From the NCBI GenBank assembly GCA_027620395.1, contig JAQBZY010000156.1, positions 1 to 5,118 on the forward strand: 5,118 nt of DNA, given 5' to 3'. Position 1 is the stretch's first letter, and each line of letters starts with the position of its first letter. The position numbers and the translations under genes were made by a program. Below are positions 1 through 5,118 of the stretch, piece after piece. The stretch is from Pseudomonadota bacterium. GTDB lineage: Bacteria; Pseudomonadota; Alphaproteobacteria; Rhodospirillales; Casp-alpha2. The notes below the pieces were generated by a model. It had not been told where the DNA came from, searched no databases, and saw only the letters and a program-made list of their open reading frames with translations.

Positions 1-479
1 CCGCGGATGGCAGCATCATCCTCGCCGTCGGTAACGACGGTCAGTTCAAGCGCTTTTGCGATGTCGCCGGCAGGCCCGATCTAGCCGCCGATCCGCGCTA
101 CCAGAAAAACGGCGACCGCCTGAAGAACCGCGACGAACTGGTGCCGATGCTGCGCCAGATCGTCGCCGCCAAGCCGTCCGCCTTTTGGCTGGAAAATTTG
201 GAAAAGAACAACGTCAGTTGCGGTCCGATCAACAACCTGAAGCAGGTGTTTGACGATCCGCAGGTGCAGGCGAGGGGAATGTGCGTCGAGTTACCGCACC
301 CGGCCATGGGCAAGAAAAAGGTGAAGCTGATCAACAGTCCGATGAAGCTCTCCGGAACGCCGACGACAAACCGGATGGCGCCGCCGATGCTCGGTCAGCA
401 CACCGACGAGATCTTGCACGAGTTGCTTGGCTTGAGCGCCGCCGAAATCGCCGCCTTTCGCGACAAGGACGTGATTTAA
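1..479 (+). CDS. CaiB/BaiF family CoA-transferase, C-terminal part (5' end outside window)
   Basis: The frame is open from base 3 to a TAA at 477-479, giving 158 residues of a C-terminus. Family III CoA-transferases move coenzyme A between carboxylic acids in the cytoplasm. What is seen: a segment reading NDGQFKRFC, then a CDVAGRPDLAADPRY stretch, a CGPINNLKQVFDDPQVQARG block, a VELPHP motif and a closing GQHTDEIL-x-ELLGLS segment. Together these are the typical CaiB/BaiF (formyl-CoA:oxalate CoA-transferase-like) C-terminal signature. The catalytic aspartate of the family lies in the N-terminal half, which is off the left edge, so activity and substrate cannot be judged. Carnitine, oxalate, succinyl or bile-acid-type substrates are all possible. 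Six bases after the stop the 40-bp palindromic repeat cluster begins, and it may end transcription or protect the 3' end. The family call is firm; the specific function is unknown. Confidence 0.93.
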   Translation, partial: ADGSIILAVGNDGQFKRFCDVAGRPDLAADPRYQKNGDRLKNRDELVPMLRQIVAAKPSAFWLENLEKNNVSCGPINNLKQVFDDPQVQARGMCVELPHPAMGKKKVKLINSPMKLSGTPTTNRMAPPMLGQHTDEILHELLGLSAAEIAAFRDKDVI

Positions 480-485
480 CTTTCA

Positions 486-578
486 CATCCTTCGAGACGG
501 CGCTTCGCGCCTCATCAGGATGAGGTAATTTTTATGTGCCTCATCCTAAGGAGGACCGCAGGTCCGTCTCGAAGGATG
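486..578. repeat. Inverted pair of 40-bp palindromic repeats (BIME-like), copy A
   Basis: Two 40-bp units face each other. The left unit (486-525) is the reverse complement type and the right unit (539-578) the forward type. The left arm 486-500 (CATCCTTCGAGACGG) is perfectly complementary to 564-578. At the centre, 518-525 pairs with 539-546 around a 13-base AT-rich loop at 526-538. Each unit also has its own small hairpin: GGCGC-TTC-GCGCC at 499-511 and GGACC-GCA-GGTCC at 553-565. The pair could therefore form a long cruciform or, in RNA, a branched stem. The same arrangement recurs at 3405-3501. It resembles the extragenic palindromic elements common between alphaproteobacterial genes. That assignment rests on memory of the sequence type, not on a search. 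Confidence 0.85.
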
Positions 579-684
579 TCCACGGGCCATACCTCATCCT
601 GAGGAGGACCGCAGATCCGTCTCGAAGGATGTCCATGGGCCATACCTCATCCTGAGGAGGACCGCAGGTCCGTCTCGAAGGATG
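539..684 (+). repeat. Tandem array of the forward palindromic unit, 53-bp period, three copies
   Basis: Forward 40-bp units begin at 539, 592 and 645, exactly 53 bp apart. Each runs from CCTCATCCT to TCTCGAAGGATG. Copies one and two are followed by a nearly identical 13-bp spacer (TCCACGGGCCATA or TCCATGGGCCATA). The third copy ends at 684 and is followed by unrelated sequence. The copies differ at only a few positions: A/G at unit position 10, and GGTCC versus GATCC in the inner stem of copy two. This looks like recent tandem duplication of the unit plus spacer, not independent insertion. The array lies between the CoA-transferase stop and the hydrolase start at 731, leaving only about 46 bp for a hydrolase leader. 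Confidence 0.88.
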
Positions 685-730
685 CGTCCACGCACTTGCC
701 ACTCGGCCCGGCATCGCCAATGATCCGGCG

Positions 731-1598
731 ATGATCCCAGCCCCACCCCGCGCCGGAAGTTTCCTGAGCCTGAGCAAGGGCGGCTTTCACCGAGTCGCCT
801 ATACCGACTGGGGGCCTGTCGGCGGCCGGCACGCCATCGTCTGCGCGCACGGTCTCACTCGGAATGCCCGCGATTTCGACGTGCTGGCGGCGGCGCTGGC
901 GACCGAGACGCGAGTCGTCTCCGTCGACGCGCCTGGCCGTGGCGGCAGCGACTGGCTAGCCAATCCAGCCGAATATGCCTATCCGACCTACGTCGCCGAC
1001 ATGGCGGCCCTGATGGCGCACATCGGCGCCGAGCGGGTCGACTGGATCGGCACCTCGATGGGCGGATTGATCGGCATGATGCTGGCGGCGCAACCGGGAA
1101 CACCGATCCGCCGGCTGGTCGTCAACGACATCGGCCCCTTCATTCCGAAGGCGGCACTGGAACGGATCGCCAGTTACGTCGGCGCGGCGCCGGTGTTCGG
1201 CAGCGTCAAGGATCTGGAAGTTTATCTCCGTCATGTGCATGCGCAGTTCGGCCCGCTCGACGATGTGCATTGGGCGCACCTCGCGGCGCATGGCGCGGTG
1301 AAGACCGGAGACGGCCGGGTTAGCTTGCACTACGACCCGGCCATTGCCGACTCATTCCACGCCGGACCGCTCGCGGATGTCGATTTGTGGCCGGTCTGGG
1401 ATCGGATTCAATGCCCAGGTCCTGGTGCTGCGAGGCCGGCAGTCGGACCTATTGCTATCCGAAACGGCGGCCGAAATGCGCCGCCGCGGCCCAAAGGCCG
1501 ATCTTGTCGAATTCGACGGCATTGGCCACGCGCCGGCGCTGGTGGCCGCAGATCAGATCAACGTTGTACGCAATTTTCTGGAAAAGCCCTTGCGATAA
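731..1598 (+). CDS. Alpha/beta hydrolase, apparent +1 frameshift near 1418
   Basis: This is an alpha/beta-hydrolase-fold enzyme, probably a cytoplasmic esterase or related hydrolase; the substrate is unknown. In the first frame, residues 36-41 (IVCAHG) form the oxyanion-loop HG motif, residues 66-73 (DAPGRGGS) follow, and GTSMGG at 107-112 is the nucleophile elbow with Ser109. After residue 229 (IQCP, base 1417) the frame leaves the family pattern. Skipping one G at 1418/1419 restores VLVLRGRQSDLLL with the likely acid Asp239, and FDGIGHAP with His266, ending at a TAA at 1596-1598 for 288 residues, a usual family length. Read uncorrected, the ORF runs to 1666 (311 residues) with an unrelated Arg/Pro-rich tail and no catalytic His. 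Either an assembly or sequencing error or a real inactivating mutation explains this. The start at 731 lacks a clear Shine-Dalgarno sequence but fits the N-terminal FLSLSKGGFHRVAYTDWG pattern. Confidence 0.85.
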
Positions 1599-1684
1599 AG
1601 GAACAATTTACTTTTCGATCGACGGTCGGCCCCGTAAAGTCCCCCGGTGGACTGCGCTTGAAATGACGAAAAGGACCGATTTCG

Positions 1685-2185
1685 ATGTCCAATGCCATTG
1701 CCGAACGATTGCCAACGGATCTGGTCACGCATCCGGGGCAGAGCCTTGAGGAGTTCGTTACCTTCCTCATCGCCGATCAGTTGTTCGGCGTTCCGGTGCG
1801 CCGAGTCCAAGACATTCTGCAGCCGCAAAGGATCGCCTCGATCCCGTTGGCACCGCCGGCGGTGCGGGGCTCGATCAACCTGCGCGGCCGCATCGTTACC
1901 GTCATCGACGTCCGGGTCCGCTTGGGCCTTAAACCGATCGACTTCGAAAAAGGCAAGAGCATCGGCGTCACGGTGGAGCGGGGGCCAGATCTCTATACGC
2001 TTTTGGTCGACGGCATCGGCGACGTCATCGGCCTGACCAACGAACTCCATGAAAAGACGCCGCGCACCCTCGACCCGAAGTGGCGCGAGTACTCTACCGG
2101 CATCTACCGCCTGAAAGACCGGCTGCTGATCATCCTCGATATCGACCGCCTGCTCGATATCAGCTACGAACCGAAGGCGGCGTAA
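1685..2185 (+). CDS. cheW: CheW-like chemotaxis coupling protein
   Basis: This is a 166-residue, single-domain CheW. CheW is the cytoplasmic adaptor that links chemoreceptors (MCPs) to the histidine kinase CheA. What is seen: a short variable N-terminus, then the CheW domain from about residue 22 (EEFVTFLIADQLFGVPV), VQDILQPQRIASIPLAPPAVRGSI, and the hallmark segment INLRGRIVTVIDVRVRLGL at 64-82. The C-terminal half contains LLVDGIGDVIGL and a closing LLIILDIDRLL strand-turn. There is no CheA, receptor or response-regulator domain, so it is a plain adaptor. The ATG at 1685 is preceded by AAGGA at 1671-1675 with a 9-base spacer, which supports this start. No other chemotaxis gene is in view, so it looks like an orphan coupling protein; the partner kinase cannot be identified here. 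It converges on hemB across a 134-bp gap containing a hairpin repeat. Confidence 0.93.
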   Translation: MSNAIAERLPTDLVTHPGQSLEEFVTFLIADQLFGVPVRRVQDILQPQRIASIPLAPPAVRGSINLRGRIVTVIDVRVRLGLKPIDFEKGKSIGVTVERGPDLYTLLVDGIGDVIGLTNELHEKTPRTLDPKWREYSTGIYRLKDRLLIILDIDRLLDISYEPKAA

Positions 2186-2215
2186 GCTCTTTCCCTCGTC
2201 ATATTGTTCTTCGTC

Positions 2216-2267
2216 ATTCCGGACGGTGCGAAGCACTGTTCCGGAATCCACTGTCCGAAGAGTGGAT
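2216..2267. repeat. Extragenic double-hairpin repeat in the convergent cheW/hemB gap
   Basis: Two adjacent hairpins lie here. In the first, ATTCCGGA (2216-2223) pairs with TCCGGAAT (2240-2247), and GTGC (2226-2229) pairs with GCAC (2233-2236) around a GAA loop, so the stem is nearly continuous. In the second, ATCCACT (2246-2252) pairs with AGTGGAT (2261-2267) around an 8-base loop. The sequence type (CATTCCGG...GCGAAGC...CCGGAATCCA) resembles another class of intergenic palindrome common in alphaproteobacteria and is unrelated to the 40-bp family elsewhere in the window. Its position between two converging genes suits a bidirectional transcript end or mRNA-stabilising element, but no T-run follows on either strand, so a classic intrinsic terminator is not claimed. 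Confidence 0.75.
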
Positions 2268-2319
2268 CCCGTGATCCCGATCAAGTCAGAGGCATGCAAG
2301 TCCGGGGCGACGGGCTATC

Positions 2320-3321
2320 TCAGCCGGCTTTCAAAAGCCTGGCCGCGTCGATGGCGTGATAGCTCAGCACACCATCGGCACCGGCCCGTTTGAAGCTGGT
2401 CAGCGCCTCCAGCATGGTCTTTTCGTATTCGATCCAGCCGGCGTCGGCCGCCCCCCTAAGCATGGCGTATTCGCCCGATACGTTGTAGGCGAAGGTCGGC
2501 ATGCCGAAGGCGTCCTTGACCCGCCAAACGATATCGAGATACGGCAGCCCCGGTTTCACCATCACCATGTCGGCGCCCTCGGCGATGTCTAGCGCCACTT
2601 CCCTGATCGCCTCGTCGCCGTTCGCAGGGTTCATCTGGTAGGTCTTCTTGTCGCCCTTGAGCGCGCCGGTCGATCCGACGGCATCGCGGAACGGGCCATA
2701 AAACCCGGACGCAAATTTCGCCGCATAGGACATGATCGCGACATCGGCCATGCCGGCATCGTCGAGCGCCTTTCTGATGGCGCCGATGCGTCCGTCCATC
2801 ATATCGGAGGGCGCGATCACGTCGCAGCCGGCCTCGGCCTGCACGAGCGACTGGCGGCAAAGCGCGTCCACCGTCTCGTCATTTAGAATGATACAGCCCT
2901 TGACGATGCCGTCGTGACCATCCGAGTTGAACGGGTCCAAGGCGACATCGCACATGACGCCGACTTCGGGGACACCCTTCTTGATGGCACGCACAGCGCG
3001 GCAAATCAGGTTGTCCTCGTTCCAGGCCTCACGGGCGTCCGGTGTTTTCAACGTCGGATCGGTGTAGGGGAACAGCGCGATCATCGGGATGCCGAGGCCG
3101 CCTGCTTCCTCGACCGCCGCCGCCGCCTCGTCCAAGGTGTAGCGCACCACGCCCGGCATCGACGGGATCGGCTCGCGCTTGGCTTTGCCCTCGATCACGA
3201 AGATCGGCCAGATCAGATCGTCGACGGAAAGGACTTGCTCGGCGACCAAGCGGCGCAGCCATGGCGTCCTGCGGTTGCGGCGCATCCGGGTGGTCGGAAA
3301 AGACGGCGTCGGATCGGTCAT
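2320..3321 (-). CDS. hemB: Porphobilinogen synthase (delta-aminolevulinic acid dehydratase)
   Basis: HemB condenses two 5-aminolevulinate molecules to porphobilinogen, the second common step of tetrapyrrole (heme, chlorophyll, B12) synthesis, in the cytoplasm. The 333-residue product is of normal length. N-terminal RMRRNRRTPWLRRL is followed by LIWPIFVIEG and SMPGVVRYT. The two Schiff-base lysines are seen as Lys202 in MSYAAKFASGFYGPFRDA and Lys256 in MVMVKPGLPYLD. VSGEYAML (281-288) and the C-terminal LSYHAIDAARLL also match. The metal-site region at 125-138 reads DVALDPFNSDGHDG, with Asp residues where zinc enzymes carry cysteines, which indicates the magnesium-type, zinc-independent class of alphaproteobacteria and plants. 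The start is supported on the minus strand by AAGGA (plus-strand TCCTT at 3330-3334) with an 8-base spacer. The gene is transcribed alone, convergent with cheW and divergent from the DsbA-like gene. Confidence 0.98.
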   Translation of the reverse strand: MTDPTPSFPTTRMRRNRRTPWLRRLVAEQVLSVDDLIWPIFVIEGKAKREPIPSMPGVVRYTLDEAAAAVEEAGGLGIPMIALFPYTDPTLKTPDAREAWNEDNLICRAVRAIKKGVPEVGVMCDVALDPFNSDGHDGIVKGCIILNDETVDALCRQSLVQAEAGCDVIAPSDMMDGRIGAIRKALDDAGMADVAIMSYAAKFASGFYGPFRDAVGSTGALKGDKKTYQMNPANGDEAIREVALDIAEGADMVMVKPGLPYLDIVWRVKDAFGMPTFAYNVSGEYAMLRGAADAGWIEYEKTMLEALTSFKRAGADGVLSYHAIDAARLLKAG

Positions 3322-3404
3322 CTAGGATTTCCTTGAGGCGTTTCGTCTATCCTATCAGGGTTTTACGCCCAACGACTCCGCGCCGCAAGGCGGGCTGCAC
3401 GCCT

Positions 3405-3501
3405 CATCCTTCGAGACGGCGCTGCGCGCCTCCTCACGATGAGGTCAATTTTGGCAATCCTCATCCTGAGGAGCGTGCGTCGACACGCGTCTCGAAGGAT
3501 G
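3405..3501. repeat. Inverted pair of 40-bp palindromic repeats (BIME-like), copy B
   Basis: This is a second locus with the same design as 486-578. A reverse-type unit at 3405-3444 faces a forward-type unit at 3459-3501 (43 bp here). The outer arms 3405-3418 and 3488-3501 are perfectly complementary over 14 bases (CATCCTTCGAGACG with CGTCTCGAAGGATG). The centre pairs GATGAGG (3438-3444) with CCTCATC (3459-3465) around a 14-base loop containing AATTTT, as in copy A. The unit hairpins are GGCGC-TGC-GCGCC (3418-3430) and GCGTG-CGTCGA-CACGC (3473-3488). It fills most of the divergent gap between hemB and the DsbA-like gene and ends only 13 bases before the latter's start codon. Confidence 0.85.
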
Positions 3502-3506
3502 AAGGA
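3502..3506 (+). promoter_or_regulatory. Ribosome binding site of the DsbA-like gene, abutting the repeat
   Basis: AAGGA lies 8 bases before the ATG at 3515 and starts on the base after the palindromic unit ends at 3501. It favours the 3515 start over the internal ATG at 3548, which has no comparable purine motif upstream. The unit's own end also contains AAGGA (3497-3500 region), so the repeat and the ribosome binding site are nearly fused. Confidence 0.55.
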
Positions 3507-3514
3507 TAAAAATT

Positions 3515-4168
3515 ATGCCGGATCATCCGGACTCGCTAAACTGCCGCATGCCAAAGACGCTGCTCTACTTCGCCGATCCGATGTGTTCGTGGTGCTGGGG
3601 CTTCGAGCCGGCGATGGCGCGCATCCGCGAGTTGGCCGCGGGCAAGGCCCAAGTGCAGCTGTTCCTGGGCGGGCTTAGGCCGTTCACCGAAAAGGCAATG
3701 ACGGAGCACTCGAAAGCGGCGACCCGCGAACATTGGGGCCACGTGCACGAAGCCTCGGGCCAGCCCTTCGACTTTGCGTTCTTCGAGCGGGATGGATTTG
3801 TCTACGACACCGAACCGCCTTGCCGGGCCGTGGTCGCCGTCCGCCGCCTCGATCCGGAATTGGCATTTCCGATGCTGACCCACCTGCACCGGGCGTTCTA
3901 CGCCCTGAACCGCGATATCACGGACACCGAGACTTTAACCGAGCTCGCCGGCGAAATCGGCATTCCGGCGACGGATTTCCAGATCAGTTTCGACGACAAG
4001 GCGACAAAGGAGGAAACCCTCGCCGACTTCGCCTATACGCACCGCACCGACATCGGCGGATTTCCGACCCTGATCGGCGTCGCGGACGGCAAGGCGGCGC
4101 TGCTGACAATGGGCTATCAGCCGTTCGATAATTTGAAAGCGCCGCTCGCGGCGTGGCTCGACACCTGA
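3515..4168 (+). CDS. DsbA family (FrnE-like) thioredoxin-fold oxidoreductase, CSWC motif
   Basis: This 217-residue protein has the thioredoxin/DsbA fold and probably acts as a cytoplasmic disulfide oxidoreductase or isomerase. What is seen: beta strand TLLYFADPM, then the redox motif C24-S-W-C27 followed by WGF, a helical insertion in the middle (about residues 55-150), and the cis-proline loop GGFPTLIG with Pro184, ending in QPFDNLKAPLAAWL. No signal peptide or membrane segment precedes the fold, unlike periplasmic DsbA. CSWCWGF fits the FrnE/COG3531-like predicted disulfide isomerases. The start is a choice: ATG at 3515 has a good Shine-Dalgarno, while the ATG at 3548 (residue 12, MPKTLLYF) would start right at the fold. 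I keep 3515. The gene is divergent from hemB, with a palindromic repeat directly upstream, and 96 bp precede the next gene. Its substrate is unknown. Confidence 0.88.
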   Translation: MPDHPDSLNCRMPKTLLYFADPMCSWCWGFEPAMARIRELAAGKAQVQLFLGGLRPFTEKAMTEHSKAATREHWGHVHEASGQPFDFAFFERDGFVYDTEPPCRAVVAVRRLDPELAFPMLTHLHRAFYALNRDITDTETLTELAGEIGIPATDFQISFDDKATKEETLADFAYTHRTDIGGFPTLIGVADGKAALLTMGYQPFDNLKAPLAAWLDT

Positions 4169-4264
4169 CGTTATACCAAGGCCGTACCGCCCCCGCGCAG
4201 GCGGCGGTGACGGGGAGGCGAGCCAAGCATTGATTTCAAGCCTGCCCGGCGTCCATGATGCGCC
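4169..4264. other. Intergenic gap with a GC-rich hairpin
   Basis: This is the short gap between the DsbA-like gene and the aminotransferase. ACCGCC (4186-4191) can pair with GGCGGT (4203-4208) around an 11-base GC-rich loop. No T-run follows, so a terminator is not established. No promoter motif is clear. The following gene either has its own weak promoter here or is read through from upstream. Confidence 0.3.
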
Positions 4265-5118
4265 ATGAAAAACAGCGATACCCCGAATATTTACGCCTCC
4301 GGCTGTGCCTTTGCGCGGGGCCAGTTCGTGCCGATGGCCGAGGCAACGATTCCACTCGCCGATTGGGGCTTCATCAAGTCGGACGTCACATACGATGTCG
4401 TCGGCGTATGGGACGGAGCGTTCTTCCGCCTGGACGATCATCTGGAGCGCTTCCACGCCAGCATGCGCCACATGCGTCTGGTCTGCCCGCACGACGCCAC
4501 GGATATCCGCCGCATCATCGAGCAATGTGTCGCCCGGACCGGGCTGCGCCGCGCCTATGTCTCGATGATGACGACGCGGGGCGTCAATCCCAAGGGTACG
4601 CGCGATCCCCGCGACTGCATCAATGCTTTTTACGCCTATGTGGTCCCGTATATTTGGATCGTGCCGCCTGAGCGTCTGGATGCCGGTATCGACATCCGGG
4701 TGACCGATATTCAACGCATTCCGCCGGGCTCGATCGACCCGAGGGCCAAGAATTTTCACTGGGGCGATCTCATCCAGGCCCTGTTTCAGGCCTACGAGAC
4801 GGACGCCGAGACGGCACTCACGCTCGATGCCCAAGGCGACGTCAGCGAAGGGCCGGGTTTCAATGTGTTCGCCTTTAGCAGTGGTACGTGGATCACACCC
4901 GGAACCGGCGTTCTGGAAGGGGTCACACGGAAGACGGCGATGGAACTGATCACCGTTGCCGGCGATCACGTCGTGGCCGGGGCACTGAGCCGGAGCGCCT
5001 TGTCGTCCGCCGATGAGGTTTTCCTGACCTCGACGGCGGGCGGCATCATGCCGGTCCGATCCGTCGATGGCCGCAAGATCGGTGCCGGGCGGCCCGGCCC
5101 TCGGACCCTCGCCCTGAA
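4265..5118 (+). CDS. Fold-type IV PLP-dependent aminotransferase, (R)-amine transaminase-like (3' end outside window)
   Basis: The frame is open from ATG 4265 to the window edge (284 codons plus two bases). An in-frame TGA at 4256-4258 lies just upstream, so no longer start is possible; no clear Shine-Dalgarno is seen. Class IV aminotransferases use pyridoxal phosphate in the cytoplasm. Visible features: GCAFARGQFVPMAEATIPLADWGF, then SDVTYDVVGVWDG (39-51), DDHLERF with Arg62 (phosphate-cup arginine), the Schiff-base Lys162 in DPRAKNFHWGDL, Glu195 in EGPGFNVF (contacts the PLP ring nitrogen in this family), and GVTRK with Thr221. STAGGIMPV near the end forms part of the active site. The SD-TYD-VWDG segment and PPGSIDP-KN-WGDLI pattern recall (R)-selective amine transaminases more than ilvE or D-alanine transaminase. 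That is inference from remembered family sequences; substrate and stereochemistry are unproven. A branched-chain or D-amino-acid aminotransferase role remains possible. Confidence 0.92.
   Translation, partial: MKNSDTPNIYASGCAFARGQFVPMAEATIPLADWGFIKSDVTYDVVGVWDGAFFRLDDHLERFHASMRHMRLVCPHDATDIRRIIEQCVARTGLRRAYVSMMTTRGVNPKGTRDPRDCINAFYAYVVPYIWIVPPERLDAGIDIRVTDIQRIPPGSIDPRAKNFHWGDLIQALFQAYETDAETALTLDAQGDVSEGPGFNVFAFSSGTWITPGTGVLEGVTRKTAMELITVAGDHVVAGALSRSALSSADEVFLTSTAGGIMPVRSVDGRKIGAGRPGPRTLAL

Noticed and set aside
539..684. Possible CRISPR array because of regular 53-bp spacing
   Set aside because: The 40-bp repeat is itself palindromic, the 13-bp spacers are nearly identical instead of unique and are too short, and no cas gene is present.
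541..850. Minus-strand open frames running through the 40-bp repeats
   Set aside because: Their peptides (SFETDLRSS-type, repeated) are simply translations of the palindromic units, a common source of spurious gene calls.
1553..2299. Minus-strand open frame (248 codons) over cheW
   Set aside because: It is antisense to a well-supported CheW with a good ribosome binding site, and its protein looks like low-information shadow sequence.
3344..3372. Possible hemB promoter on the minus strand (TTGGGC, 17 bases, TAGACG)
   Set aside because: The spacing fits, but the -10 match is poor and GC-rich genomes yield such hits by chance. It is not strong enough to annotate.
4186..4208. GC-rich hairpin after the DsbA-like gene as a rho-independent terminator
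   Set aside because: There is no T-run after the stem and the loop is large, so it is only noted as part of the intergenic gap.
3935..4969. Long minus-strand open frame (344 codons) across the DsbA-like and aminotransferase genes
   Set aside because: Its translation has no recognisable domain, and it lies antisense to two plus-strand genes with clear catalytic motifs. It is a high-GC shadow frame.

Overview
The window is GC-rich chromosomal DNA, most likely from an alphaproteobacterium. Three things point there: the hemB product has the aspartate-rich, non-cysteine metal site known from alphaproteobacteria and plants; the intergenic palindromes resemble those scattered through alphaproteobacterial genomes; and there is a stand-alone CheW gene. 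A Rhodospirillales-like source is my guess. No mobile-element gene, tRNA, rRNA or CRISPR array is visible. No novel multi-gene system stands out. The main points of interest are the repeats, a frameshifted hydrolase and an amine-transaminase-like gene.

Layout. 3-479 (+) is the C-terminal part of a CaiB/BaiF-type CoA-transferase whose start lies off the left edge. 486-684 is an intergenic cluster of four 40-bp palindromic units: one inverted copy facing three forward copies, the forward ones in tandem with a 53-bp period. 731-1598 (+) is an alpha/beta hydrolase that needs a one-base frame correction near 1418 to recover its C-terminal catalytic Asp and His. 1685-2185 (+) is a single-domain CheW. 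A different hairpin repeat at 2216-2267 sits in the convergent gap before hemB. 2320-3321 (-) is hemB, porphobilinogen synthase. The divergent gap 3322-3514 holds a second inverted pair of the 40-bp repeat family (3405-3501). 3515-4168 (+) is a DsbA/FrnE-like cytoplasmic CxxC thioredoxin-fold protein. 4265 to the right edge (+) is a fold-type IV, PLP-dependent aminotransferase that resembles (R)-selective amine transaminases and is cut by the window.

The genes do not form an obvious pathway. HemB is housekeeping tetrapyrrole synthesis, CheW is chemosensory coupling, and the CoA-transferase, hydrolase, thiol protein and transaminase look like independent metabolic genes. The plus-strand genes are separated by about 85-250 bp, so they look mostly singly transcribed. 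hemB is convergent with cheW and divergent from the DsbA-like gene.
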